From IMG/VR virus record IMGVR_UViG_3300036944_000095, positions 1 through 40,600 of that record: a DNA stretch of 40,600 nucleotides. One strand, 5' to 3'. This DNA comes from a virus. Below the pieces are notes generated by a model. It did not search any database, had not been told where the DNA came from, and saw only the letters and a list, made by a program, of their open reading frames with translations. A program made the position numbers and the translations under genes. Positions 1-7,117 of this stretch are shown piece by piece. The stretch's first letter is position 1; each line of letters begins with the position of its first letter.

Positions 1-71
1 TTAGAGTCTGTTGGACCGTTGTAGCCCATCTGAGTTAGCAAGCTGTGTTGCTGTTGGGGTGTAAAGTCCAA
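1..71 (-). CDS. possible 5' end of a gene running off the left edge (partial)
   Basis: After an in-frame stop, the minus strand is open to the window edge. It has no ATG before residue 16, but a TTG at 71 has a GGAG Shine-Dalgarno 7 nt upstream (79-82), and a promoter-like sequence lies at 98-124. The frame reads MDFTPQQQHSLLTQMGYNG and onward for about 23 codons. It would be the next leftward gene after the fibre chaperone. The product is not recognised. The frame is short and the start is non-ATG, so this is tentative. Confidence 0.4.
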   Translation of the reverse strand, partial: MDFTPQQQHSLLTQMGYNGPTDS

Positions 72-97
72 GGTATCTCTCCAGAAGTTTGTTCTAT

Positions 98-124
98 ATT
101 ATACTAAGAGGGAAGTTTATGCAA
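98..124 (-). promoter_or_regulatory. candidate sigma-70 promoter (TTGCAT-N15-TATAAT)
   Basis: On the minus strand there is a perfect TATAAT at 98-103 and TTGCAT at 119-124. The 15-bp spacer is shorter than ideal. It lies between the fibre chaperone gene and the partial leftmost gene, and would start a transcript about 20 nt before the TTG at 71. Confidence 0.4.
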
Positions 125-140
125 CCCTTATTTTAGGGTT
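123..140 (-). other. small stem-loop at gene end
   Basis: AACCCT (123-128) and AGGGTT (135-140) form a perfect 6-bp stem with a 6-nt loop that includes the stop codon of the upstream gene. No U-run follows on the minus strand, so it is a weak terminator at best and may only mark the boundary between two transcripts. Confidence 0.35.
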
Positions 141-480
141 TGACAGGCCAGATCACATTTTGAGGGAAACCATCTTGGTTAGGTACATCAAGTAGGTTAC
201 GACGATATTTTGCCAGTGCTTGTTGTTCTGCTTCTGTAAGGTCGTTCCAACGTAGGACGTTAGTGGCGATAGGGTCAACAACGGTAATGAGTAGGTAGTT
301 TCTCTCTCCCCTTACCAAATCCGCCTCTGTTGGCTGAACTGAAACGGTTACAACTTTCGTCAACCCAATTACAGAAAGTTCTTCATCTGTCCACAGGTCA
401 ACGATGTTCTGTGGGTGCTGGACCCCGTTAATAGGTTCTCCCTGCCAAATGGTCCCGTCATTACTGATGCAGTGTGTCAT
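133..480 (-). CDS. tail fibre assembly chaperone-like protein
   Basis: The protein has 115 residues. Its C-terminal third (about 78-115) has the pattern W-LTEAEQQAL-YR-LLD-P-Q-GFP-V-WPVKP, which is typical of the C-terminus of phage tail fibre assembly / tail assembly chaperone proteins. The N-terminal part holds NGVQHP and a WTDEEL stretch. It is the gene immediately downstream of the fibre and the lectin-like protein, the usual place for a fibre chaperone. ATG at 480 is preceded by GAGGA. The family call rests on the C-terminal motif and position; specificity for this fibre is inferred. Confidence 0.6.
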   Translation of the reverse strand: MTHCISNDGTIWQGEPINGVQHPQNIVDLWTDEELSVIGLTKVVTVSVQPTEADLVRGERNYLLITVVDPIATNVLRWNDLTEAEQQALAKYRRNLLDVPNQDGFPQNVIWPVKP

Positions 481-487
481 TCATTCC

Positions 488-1153
488 TCATGGACTAGGG
501 GCCACGGCAGATGAGCCGAGAGCGTAGCTAAAGTATTCAATCGTCGTTCTGTTGGTGGCATCACCGGGGGCATACGTCCCTAGGATAATGTAATTTCCAG
601 ACGCAATCTGTGTCTGGGTCCAGCTATTCTGATAAGAACCGGGTTCGCTTGACCCATCCATCCACCACTTAGCACGAATATTGGTCCCAACCGCCCCGCA
701 TCTTAGCCATGCCTTATTTCCTTTAGTCATCCCAGATAAGACCACGGAGTTTTGCGCGAACCCTGTCGCATATTTGGCGAGGTTGCCCACGTCTAAGGGA
801 TTGCTTCCACCCGTACCTAATGTTGCGACATACTGGGTGTCAGTCGCTAACTCAGTGGTGGAGGAGCGAAACCATACCCCTATATAACCTCGGTTTGCCT
901 GCGTTACTGGGGGAACAGTAAACTTAACCAAGATGTTAATATCGGTATGGGGTAAAAAGAGTGCAAGACCATTGTTTACGGTATTATTTTGGGTTACGCC
1001 CCGCCCACTTACGGAGGGAACGATAGCAAGGGTAGTAGCGGCTGGTCCAGTTTTTCTAAGATCATGCGGGGCCACATTAAGGCTATAACCCAAGAAGTCA
1101 TTCTTGTTCCATGCCTTATAGGCTGGTGGGACTATTAGGTTATTATTGATCAT
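488..1153 (-). CDS. putative distal tail / receptor-binding protein, beta-sandwich-like
   Basis: The protein has 221 residues, is rich in Thr, Gly, Asn and aromatics, and has almost no charged clusters. This suggests a beta-sandwich (lectin- or laminin-G-like) fold. Segments such as GYIGVWFRSS, AWLRCGAVG, RAKWWMDG and IEYFSYALG resemble the strands of carbohydrate-binding modules, with WWMDG as a possible ligand loop. The start codon overlaps the stop of the fibre gene by 4 nt (ATGA), so the two are probably translationally coupled. Receptor binding is inferred from position and composition; no specific family is recognised. Confidence 0.5.
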   Translation of the reverse strand: MINNNLIVPPAYKAWNKNDFLGYSLNVAPHDLRKTGPAATTLAIVPSVSGRGVTQNNTVNNGLALFLPHTDINILVKFTVPPVTQANRGYIGVWFRSSTTELATDTQYVATLGTGGSNPLDVGNLAKYATGFAQNSVVLSGMTKGNKAWLRCGAVGTNIRAKWWMDGSSEPGSYQNSWTQTQIASGNYIILGTYAPGDATNRTTIEYFSYALGSSAVAPSP

Positions 1154-3006
1154 GGGATGGCCCTTGCGATAGATGCCAGAATATTACCGCTGGAGAGTAC
1201 TGTGTACAGGATAACATCTCGTGCGTTTGCAGTCGTTGTAAGCACTGGCGTCTGACCACCAAACCATTTCCAGTCAGCAGCATAGGACAGTGTTCTAAAG
1301 CCTGTTGCATCCTGAGTTACAACAATAAAGCCACTCATGCCAACCACTTGGTTTGTGGGAGTTCCAAGCGTCCTGTTACCAGCTAGTGTAACAGAGAAGT
1401 TTGGGCCGTTTGCCATATCGACTGCTATCGTTGCCGCATCTGTGAGTGCTGACGCAGCTTTATTTAGCGCAACACTGGACCCGTTTACTGTTGGCGTACC
1501 TGTGAGAGCAGGAGAAGCAAGAGGAGCTTTAGCATCAAGTTGGGTCTGGATAGCAGAGGTAACACCGTCTGTATAATTAAGTTCAGCAGCCGTTGCAGTC
1601 AAACCAAGGTTAACTAGAGCGCCAGCAGCATCAGAAGCCCCAGTTCCACCATCAACTACAGCAAGGTCAGTAATCCCAGAGATAGAACCTCCAGTGATAG
1701 TTACAGCAGATGCAGCCTGAGTTGCAATAGTACCAAGCCCAAGGTTTGTTCTCGCACCAGCAGCATCAGAAGCCCCAGTTCCACCATCAACTACAGCAAG
1801 GTCAGTAATCCCAGAGATAGAACCTCCAGTGATTGTTACTGCAGAAGCATCTTGCGTTGCGATAGTGCCAAGACCTAAGCTAGTTCTAGCACCAGCAGCA
1901 TCGGTTGCGTTAGTGCCGCCATTGGCTAGAGGTAACGTACCAGACACATGGGTGGTCAAACCAACCTTACCATAGGAAGGAGCTACGCCAACACCACCAG
2001 AGATCAGGGCGTTACCCGTAGCAACGTCAGCAAGTTTGCTTAGCACACCTGAAGCAGATGCGTATAGGATGTCACCAATAGTATAGGAGGAGATACCTGT
2101 ACCACCATCAGCCACAGCCAAGTCAGTAATACCTGTAATAGTCCCACCCGTAATAGACACTGCAGAGGCTGCTTGAGTAGCAATAGTGCCAAGCCCAAGG
2201 TTTGTACGTGCAGTGGCAGCATCAGAAGCACCTGTACCACCATCAGCCACAGCCAAGTCAGTAATCCCAGAGATAGAACCGCTGGTAATAGTTGCTGCAC
2301 CAGTAACCGTAAGCGTTCCGGGAACCACTAGGGTAGCAGGAAGACTAACCACAGGGCTTACACCCTCACCAGTGCCAGAGGTTACAGTAACCTGATTGGT
2401 TGTGCCAGAGATGCCAGCAACGTAGTTACCCGTAGTGTCCGTACCCAGTGCTACAGAGTCAGCCTGAATAGTAGCAGTGATTGTGACGTTTGCAGAACCA
2501 TCAAAGGATGCGGAACCTGCGACATCACCACTCAGAGCGATTGTACGAGCAGTAGCCAATTTGGTTGCCGTGGCAGCATTACCCGTCAGATCGCCAGTAA
2601 TAGCACCAGAAGCATTCACCGTAGTGAAGCTACCAGCAGCAGGAGCAGTAGCACCAATAACCGTAGCATCAATCGTACCAGCATTGATATCAACAGTGTC
2701 AGCAACAAGTGAGTCGATGTTAGCAACACCGTCAATCCACAAGTCTTTGTACTCTCTCGTGGAACTGCCTAGGTCTAACACGTTGTCAGTCTTTGGCAAC
2801 ACGCTTGTAGCACTGATAACAACGTCCTGTGCTGGACCAACAACAAGGATTGGCGCACCATTGCCTGAAGTCCCATCATGGACATGCCCAGTGCTGGCAT
2901 TGAAAGCAGTTACAATCGCATCAAACTCTGCATCAAGGTCATCAGCATTGATGACACTCCCGTTAGAGATGTTGTTTGCGGTATCCTGACGTACATATCC
3001 AGTCAT
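1150..3006 (-). CDS. tail fibre protein with 45-residue repeats
   Basis: The protein has 618 residues. The N-terminus (MTGYVRQDTANNISNGSVIN, then HVHDGTSGNGAPI near 42-54) resembles the virion-attachment end of podovirus fibres. A segment around 70-170 is followed by repeats of a unit built on ITGGSISGITDLAV, DGGTGASDAAGAR and NLGLGTIATQ, a pattern common in fibre shafts. One copy is interrupted by a longer insert (ISSYTIGDILYASASG region). The C-terminal 130 residues (TDGVTSAIQTQLDAKAPL onward) form a non-repetitive tip domain ending WKWFGGQTPVL. It probably trimerises and contacts the host. It lies 4 nt downstream of the tail-tube gene. Confidence 0.85.
   Translation of the reverse strand: MTGYVRQDTANNISNGSVINADDLDAEFDAIVTAFNASTGHVHDGTSGNGAPILVVGPAQDVVISATSVLPKTDNVLDLGSSTREYKDLWIDGVANIDSLVADTVDINAGTIDATVIGATAPAAGSFTTVNASGAITGDLTGNAATATKLATARTIALSGDVAGSASFDGSANVTITATIQADSVALGTDTTGNYVAGISGTTNQVTVTSGTGEGVSPVVSLPATLVVPGTLTVTGAATITSGSISGITDLAVADGGTGASDAATARTNLGLGTIATQAASAVSITGGTITGITDLAVADGGTGISSYTIGDILYASASGVLSKLADVATGNALISGGVGVAPSYGKVGLTTHVSGTLPLANGGTNATDAAGARTSLGLGTIATQDASAVTITGGSISGITDLAVVDGGTGASDAAGARTNLGLGTIATQAASAVTITGGSISGITDLAVVDGGTGASDAAGALVNLGLTATAAELNYTDGVTSAIQTQLDAKAPLASPALTGTPTVNGSSVALNKAASALTDAATIAVDMANGPNFSVTLAGNRTLGTPTNQVVGMSGFIVVTQDATGFRTLSYAADWKWFGGQTPVLTTTANARDVILYTVLSSGNILASIARAIP
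1622..1832 (-). repeat. near-identical 135-bp tandem repeat in the fibre gene
   Basis: About 76 bp beginning at 1622 recur almost unchanged beginning at 1757, an offset of 135 bp that matches the 45-residue protein unit. More diverged units occur upstream in the gene, to about 2300. The near-identity of these two copies suggests recent duplication or homogenisation. Confidence 0.85.
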
Positions 3007-3010
3007 GTCT

Positions 3011-4549
3011 CTACTTTCTTCCGTTTACTTTATACTCAAGGACAGCAGTATCTAGGCTGAATGAGGGGTTCGTTGAGATGTCTTCAATTCGCAGAGAGAT
3101 AGTTTTACCACTACCAATTAGGTTTGCGTTGTAAACATCGTCTAGTAGGCTCCCATATAGAGAAGTCCCAAAGATAGCCGAAGGACTTCCATAGATAGAA
3201 ACACCTGTACCACTGCTCTCTAAAAGTATTGTGGTTACTGGTGTGCTGTTATAGTTTGCAACCTTGTAGATATCAAAGTCTACACTCAGGTTAACCGAGA
3301 AAGTACCCGTGATCTCTGTATACAAGGCTACCTTGTAGAAGGTCTTGCGTATCTGAGGGTCATCAATAGGCATATGTGGAGAGCGATAGATTGCCTCGAT
3401 GTTTGATCCATCCCGACTAGCCCCAGACTCCATACGATACACGTAGCCTGTGTCATTGCCAAAGACAATAAACTCTCCACCAGCAACATAACGGCTGTCT
3501 GCAACGTAGACCTTAAACCCACTAAGGGTAGCCCAGTTAACATTAGTCGAACCTTGGTCAGCAAACTGTGTACCAATTAGACCCTTAGCATTATCTAAAC
3601 TTACAGATGTACTATAAGCAAAGACCCTGTACTGTGCTTTTTCTCTGATCACTAGGCTTGTAAAGACTTGTGTGCTATTAACAAAAGTGATAGCATCTTT
3701 ATTGATTGGAGAAGAAGCCACACCAAGCCCAAAGTCACCGATACGCTCAGTTGCACTCAGAAGACGTAGACCATCCGCAGCCATGAACATAATGTCACCG
3801 CCGACTTCCTGAATAGTCTCGCCATGCAAACAACCAATATCATCTGTGATAGGGACAAGCTGAAAATCTGCTATGCTATTACCTACAAGGCGTCTAATCT
3901 TGTTTTTAGTAAAGATGATGAGTTGGTCACGGAACACAATCAAGCCAACAATGTTCTGTCCCACATTGATAGAACCACCACCAGAAGCCGAACTGAAGTC
4001 TGTGTCGAGGTAGGGTGCAGAAAAATATAACAGTGGACCCTTAGCACAAAAGATGGAGTTCTTAAAGAGTGCAACTCTCTCCGTACCCAATAAGTCTCCA
4101 CTAATAGTAGCAAAGCTCATTGTGTTTGCAGTGACGTTGTAGATGGCAGGATGGTTAACCCCGTCCACAAAGAATACTTTGTCACTACCGTTAAAGTTAT
4201 AGGACACAGCCTGAACACGACCCCCAAGCAGGGCTGCACTTCCTAAAGAAGTCCAAGTTGTACCACTACCAACATAATACTGAGATAGGTTACTGGCATT
4301 CTTTCTGACTGCAACAACTTGTGTCTCATTAAGAACCTTGAGTCCAAGCACTGGACCTGAGCCAGCCAGTACCGTAGAGCTAAACTTTGTGTAGCCCAAC
4401 ACCTTCTTGTAGCCACCCTCTTTGGAAGGCTCAAAGTTCTGCAGTAAAGTTGCCGAACCAACCTTCTGAAGACCCTGTTGTAGCGCACTCATATTGGAGA
4501 TTAGGCCACCCCCGAACTCGATTGGGAATGTTTGCCACTGTGAAGGCAT
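3011..4549 (-). CDS. tail tubular protein B-like / tail nozzle protein
   Basis: The protein has 512 residues. The N-terminus FPIEFGGGLISNMSALQQG and LLQNFEPSKEGGYKKVLGY match the opening of podovirus tail-tube / nozzle proteins, in which a short N-terminal tail precedes a beta-propeller-like body. Repeated patches (VLGLKVLNETQVVAVR, QLIIFTKNKIRRLVG, GDIMFMAADGLRLLS, SRYVAGGEFIVFGNDTGYVYR) look like propeller blades. The start overlaps the stop of the upstream adaptor gene by one base (TAATG). Position between adaptor and fibre supports the call. It could equally be named a P22 gp10-like stabilisation protein. Confidence 0.7.
   Translation of the reverse strand: MPSQWQTFPIEFGGGLISNMSALQQGLQKVGSATLLQNFEPSKEGGYKKVLGYTKFSSTVLAGSGPVLGLKVLNETQVVAVRKNASNLSQYYVGSGTTWTSLGSAALLGGRVQAVSYNFNGSDKVFFVDGVNHPAIYNVTANTMSFATISGDLLGTERVALFKNSIFCAKGPLLYFSAPYLDTDFSSASGGGSINVGQNIVGLIVFRDQLIIFTKNKIRRLVGNSIADFQLVPITDDIGCLHGETIQEVGGDIMFMAADGLRLLSATERIGDFGLGVASSPINKDAITFVNSTQVFTSLVIREKAQYRVFAYSTSVSLDNAKGLIGTQFADQGSTNVNWATLSGFKVYVADSRYVAGGEFIVFGNDTGYVYRMESGASRDGSNIEAIYRSPHMPIDDPQIRKTFYKVALYTEITGTFSVNLSVDFDIYKVANYNSTPVTTILLESSGTGVSIYGSPSAIFGTSLYGSLLDDVYNANLIGSGKTISLRIEDISTNPSFSLDTAVLEYKVNGRK
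3248..3276 (-). promoter_or_regulatory. candidate internal promoter (TTGATA-N17-TATAAC)
   Basis: The minus strand has -35 TTGATA (3271-3276), a 17-bp spacer and -10 TATAAC (3248-3253), a 10 of 12 match. It lies inside the tail-tube gene about 240 bp before the fibre start, so it could give separate fibre transcription. A match of this quality can occur by chance in a window this size. Confidence 0.35.
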
Positions 4550-5241
4550 TATTTATTCCTTACGGTCGAACGGATGTACTCGTAGCGGTTGATGTACAAG
4601 GTTCTCAAAGCCTTAATACCATCCTCAAACTTCTTCTGGCTAAGCTGAGAGCTTTCATTGTCACTCAAGAATGTGTGGGCATAGACCATAGCACCCTCGA
4701 CAATAACGTGGCGAAAGTCTGCTGGAATGCTTGGTACATCCGAGTATACGTCGAGTGGTGTTATCTTACGGTAGTACTCATACTTAATAGGGTATGCTTT
4801 GTCTGGGGAGGGTACTACACCATACTGGAGTGAGGGTGTGCGGAACACAAAGCGTGGCAGGGTGCGAATCCCATCCGAAGTATTATACTCATAGTCTAAG
4901 TACTTGTCAAGGTAATCTTCATAAGAGATTATTTGGAGTTTTACTGTTTCGTTACCCAGTGCATCATCCCTTGCAATACGGAAGGAGTCCATGTCAAGAG
5001 TTTTGGCATCACTGGGAATATCGTAACGTACAGTACCTGCAACAAGAGCCTCACTCTGAGACACATGGTTGAAAGGCCACTCAAACTGTTGTTGGTTGAT
5101 GTCGTAGATAGCAGAGTTAACCCCATCCTTTACCGCAGTATAGAAACCTACAGCACCTGAGAATGTGGAGGAGGTTAGTTCTACCTCGTTGGCACGACGA
5201 TTTACATCGTTGACTAGGCCGAGGAAATTATATGCAGACAT
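4549..5241 (-). CDS. tail tubular protein A-like / head-tail adaptor
   Basis: The protein has 230 residues. The N-terminal region (NFLGLVNDVNRRANEVEL, then VKDGVNSAIYDINQQQFEWPFN near 34-56) is the helical pair typical of phage head-tail adaptor / tail tubular A proteins. A beta-rich middle follows (VAGTVRYDIPSDAKTLDMDSF), then YEDYLDKYLDYEYN and a C-terminal helical segment. It probably forms the ring between portal and nozzle. An SD-like GAGGGA lies upstream of the ATG at 5241. Its place just before the nozzle gene supports the role. Confidence 0.7.
   Translation of the reverse strand: MSAYNFLGLVNDVNRRANEVELTSSTFSGAVGFYTAVKDGVNSAIYDINQQQFEWPFNHVSQSEALVAGTVRYDIPSDAKTLDMDSFRIARDDALGNETVKLQIISYEDYLDKYLDYEYNTSDGIRTLPRFVFRTPSLQYGVVPSPDKAYPIKYEYYRKITPLDVYSDVPSIPADFRHVIVEGAMVYAHTFLSDNESSQLSQKKFEDGIKALRTLYINRYEYIRSTVRNK
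4882..4910 (-). promoter_or_regulatory. perfect-consensus sigma-70 promoter inside the adaptor gene
   Basis: The minus strand has TTGACA (4905-4910), a 17-bp spacer and TATAAT (4882-4887), matching all twelve consensus bases with ideal spacing. It sits within codons for DKYLDYEYNTS of the adaptor gene and points toward the nozzle, fibre and chaperone genes. Promoter function is inferred from the match alone. Confidence 0.6.
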
Positions 5242-5272
5242 TATCTATATTCCCTCAGGGTCCAGTAGAAAG

Positions 5273-5303
5273 TTAAAAGAGTACCCCCGTGAAGGGATAC
5301 TCC
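5273..5303 (-). terminator. Rho-independent terminator after the decoration-like gene
   Basis: On the minus strand, GAGTATCCC and GGGGGTACTC form a stem (GAGTA/TACTC, a T-G wobble, CCC/GGG) with a short loop, followed by TTTT (plus-strand A75-A78 of this line). It sits 18 nt past the stop of the 135-residue gene and is almost a copy of the terminator at 5761-5788. Confidence 0.75.
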
Positions 5304-5320
5304 TTGTTAGCCTAAGCTAA

Positions 5321-5728
5321 TTAAGCCAAGGTGTCGCGGTCAACTTCTGCAGCAGGCAGAACCGAGTCATTAACGTCAGCAACCAACGCCCAGATACGAG
5401 CCGAGGTCGTGCCGGGCGAACCCGTGATGGAGGTCAAAGCATCAATGGTGTCAGCAGCAGCGATGAAACCGGGGGTAACACCAGCCTTGATAGTACCTGC
5501 AGCAGTGTTGCTGATCGAAGTAGCAGCCATGAAGGTAGTCGTACCATCGTTAGCAGCAACGGTGAAGGTCGTTACCGTAGGGACGGTAGACAAAACTTCC
5601 ACACCAGCAGCCAAAACAATCGTACCAGCAGGCACAGCGGGACCAACAGTCGTACCCGAAGTAGCGGGCAGCGTTACGTACTTCTCAACAAGCACAGCTT
5701 TGTTACGAAGGGATTGCGAAAGAGCCAT
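5321..5728 (-). CDS. putative capsid decoration protein
   Basis: The protein has 135 residues, is extremely rich in Ala, Thr and Val, and has few aromatics: LPATSGTTVGPAVPAGTIVL, VPTVTTFTVAANDGTTTF, and so on. This composition is typical of small beta-structured head decoration or head-fibre proteins. It lies directly downstream of the major capsid gene and is bracketed by two near-identical Rho-independent terminators, which suggests it is expressed at a level set by read-through. An AAAGGAT Shine-Dalgarno precedes ATG 5728. The role is inferred from position and composition; a specific family is not recognised. Confidence 0.5.
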   Translation of the reverse strand: MALSQSLRNKAVLVEKYVTLPATSGTTVGPAVPAGTIVLAAGVEVLSTVPTVTTFTVAANDGTTTFMAATSISNTAAGTIKAGVTPGFIAAADTIDALTSITGSPGTTSARIWALVADVNDSVLPAAEVDRDTLA

Positions 5729-5760
5729 TTTATAATCCTTTCCTAGATTTATGGCAGAGT

Positions 5761-5788
5761 TAAAAAGTACCCCCGAAGGGATACTCTA
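5761..5788 (-). terminator. Rho-independent terminator after the major capsid gene (UUCG loop)
   Basis: On the minus strand, AGTATCCC then TTCG then GGGGGTACT then TTTTTA forms a GC-rich hairpin closed over a UUCG-type loop and followed by five U. It begins 13 nt after the capsid stop codon. The loop and stem make it very stable, and it should limit transcription into downstream genes. Confidence 0.8.
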
Positions 5789-5801
5789 GTGTAACTTACC
5801 A

Positions 5802-6875
5802 TTAGGCAAGGTTGTACTTTGCAGTAGCGATTGCTTCTGGACGCAGAATCTTACGGCCATACAAGTGCATACCACGGATGATGTCCGCAAACGAGTCTTG
5901 GTCACGGTAGGTTTCGGTCTTGTTGATCTGCTCAGCGGTAGCAACAGCCGAGTCATGACCAGCAACGATCACACCGTAGTTAGCATTCTGGTTTGCAACG
6001 CCAGTGGTAGCAGCACCCGTACCAACCGAAGGCAGGTTGTTCGAGACATACACACGGAAACCATTCCAGTTCGTCAGAACCAGACCGTTACGCAGTGCGC
6101 CAGAGTCACCGAAGTCAGCATTCAGGAAGCGCGAGTCTTCGTCCATCAGGACTTCCATCAGCACGGGGTCGATCACAACCCAACGGCCAGCCTTGTCAAC
6201 ATTCTGTTGATCCAGCAGACGGCCCATACGGTTGATCAGCATGACAGGCGACACGTACTCAGTAGGCAGAGCAGTAGCGCCGGGCAGACGAGCAGCCACA
6301 GGGATCGAGTGTTCGCCAGCAGAGGCGGTCGTGATGTTGCCGAAGGAACCCTTCTTGAGCTTCATCGTGGTCAACAGTTCGTCGGAACCAGCAGTCGTGA
6401 CAGCTTTCGTGCCGTTCACAATGTCATTCACAGCGCCTGCATTCGTGTTCAAAGCAGTCTGCTTGTAGCCCGACAAGTAGCCCAGAACTTCTTGGTCATG
6501 CTGGTCAGCCAAGCGGTAAGCCGCACGGTTGGTAGCCAAGTCCATGAAGTTAACGTGCGAGTGGGCTTCTTCGATGTCGTCGATCTTGAAGGCAAAGTAG
6601 TTAGCCTTGTCGATCACCAGCGAGAAGTCAGCATCCTGCAGGTCTTGTGCCTGTACCTGAGTACCACGAGCATAAGACGAGACAGAGATTTCTGGCTCTT
6701 TGATGATACGAACGGTGTCACCCTGAGCAGCAATCTCACCGAAGTAATCCGAATTGGTAATGTCGCCAACGATGGTTGCCTTACGGAAAGCAAGTTGGAC
6801 TTTCTTGGAATAGATAACAGACGAGAAGTTACCATTAGGCAAATTGCCGTAGCTGGGTGCAGTTTGGAAAGCCAT
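5802..6875 (-). CDS. major capsid protein
   Basis: The protein has 357 residues. It starts MAFQTAPSYGNLPNGNFSSV and continues with YSKKVQLAFRKATIVGDITN and GEIAAQGDTVRIIKEPEIS, a pattern shared by P22-coat-like capsid proteins of uncultured podoviruses. The middle carries the E-loop / spine features (FSLVIDKANYFAFKIDDIEEAH near 84-105, then MDLATNRAAYRLADQHDQEVL), and WVVIDPVLMEVLMDEDSRF with GFRVYVSNNLP is the typical late A-domain segment. It lies between scaffold and decoration genes. A TAGGAG Shine-Dalgarno precedes ATG 6875. It has its own promoter and terminator, consistent with very high expression. Confidence 0.85.
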   Translation of the reverse strand: MAFQTAPSYGNLPNGNFSSVIYSKKVQLAFRKATIVGDITNSDYFGEIAAQGDTVRIIKEPEISVSSYARGTQVQAQDLQDADFSLVIDKANYFAFKIDDIEEAHSHVNFMDLATNRAAYRLADQHDQEVLGYLSGYKQTALNTNAGAVNDIVNGTKAVTTAGSDELLTTMKLKKGSFGNITTASAGEHSIPVAARLPGATALPTEYVSPVMLINRMGRLLDQQNVDKAGRWVVIDPVLMEVLMDEDSRFLNADFGDSGALRNGLVLTNWNGFRVYVSNNLPSVGTGAATTGVANQNANYGVIVAGHDSAVATAEQINKTETYRDQDSFADIIRGMHLYGRKILRPEAIATAKYNLA

Positions 6876-7035
6876 GAGAAATACTCCTATGATATTTGGC
6901 TTTGATAAGAAGCTAAACAGAGCTATAAGAGGCTGAGCCTTTCCTAGGGTGCATCTTCTCTTTCGGTTGATCTACCTACGAGAGACGGGCCTGTACTTGT
7001 CAGGTGGGTCTTATTTAGTTTAGACTTTGTGGGAA

Positions 7036-7082
7036 GCAAGTAGCTGTGGGTGTCTACACTGTGAGAGGCCGATGCTACTTGC
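7036..7082 (-). promoter_or_regulatory. hairpin predicted at the 5' end of the capsid mRNA
   Basis: GCAAGTAGC and GCTACTTGC (7036-7044 and 7074-7082) form a perfect 9-bp stem around a 29-nt loop. The outer base lies about 5 nt from the -10 box at 7087-7092, so a transcript from that promoter would start at or within the stem. The remaining leader (to 6876) is about 160 nt and holds no open reading frame worth calling. Confidence 0.55.
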
Positions 7083-7086
7083 CATA

Positions 7087-7114
7087 GTTATACGAAGTTT
7101 GCCTTAGATGTCAA
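7087..7114 (-). promoter_or_regulatory. sigma-70-like promoter for the capsid gene (TTGACA-N16-TATAAC)
   Basis: The minus strand has TTGACA at 7109-7114, a 16-bp spacer and TATAAC at 7087-7092, an 11 of 12 match. It lies in the only sizeable gap of the structural arm (6876-7117), just after the scaffold stop and before the capsid gene. Confidence 0.65.
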
Positions 7115-7117
7115 GGA

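Noticed and set aside
1596-2300. Regular spacing of repeats suggesting a CRISPR array
   Set aside because: The repeats are in-frame coding units of 135 bp in a fibre gene, with no short conserved repeat and unique spacers and no cas genes.
2477-2989. 170-codon plus-strand frame opposite the fibre gene
   Set aside because: It arises from the low-complexity Ala/Thr repeats on the other strand; no Shine-Dalgarno.
5331-5735. 134-codon plus-strand frame opposite the decoration-like gene
   Set aside because: Shadow of Ala/Thr/Val-rich coding sequence; no start signals and wrong strand for the module.
5865-6905. 346-codon open frame antisense to the capsid gene
   Set aside because: It mirrors the codon bias of the well-supported capsid gene, lacks a Shine-Dalgarno, and its translation is rich in Arg, Ser and Val without domain-like pattern.
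7020-7090. Possible tRNA from the 9-bp stem at 7036-7082
   Set aside because: Only 47 nt between stem ends and no D, anticodon or T arms; treated as a leader hairpin.
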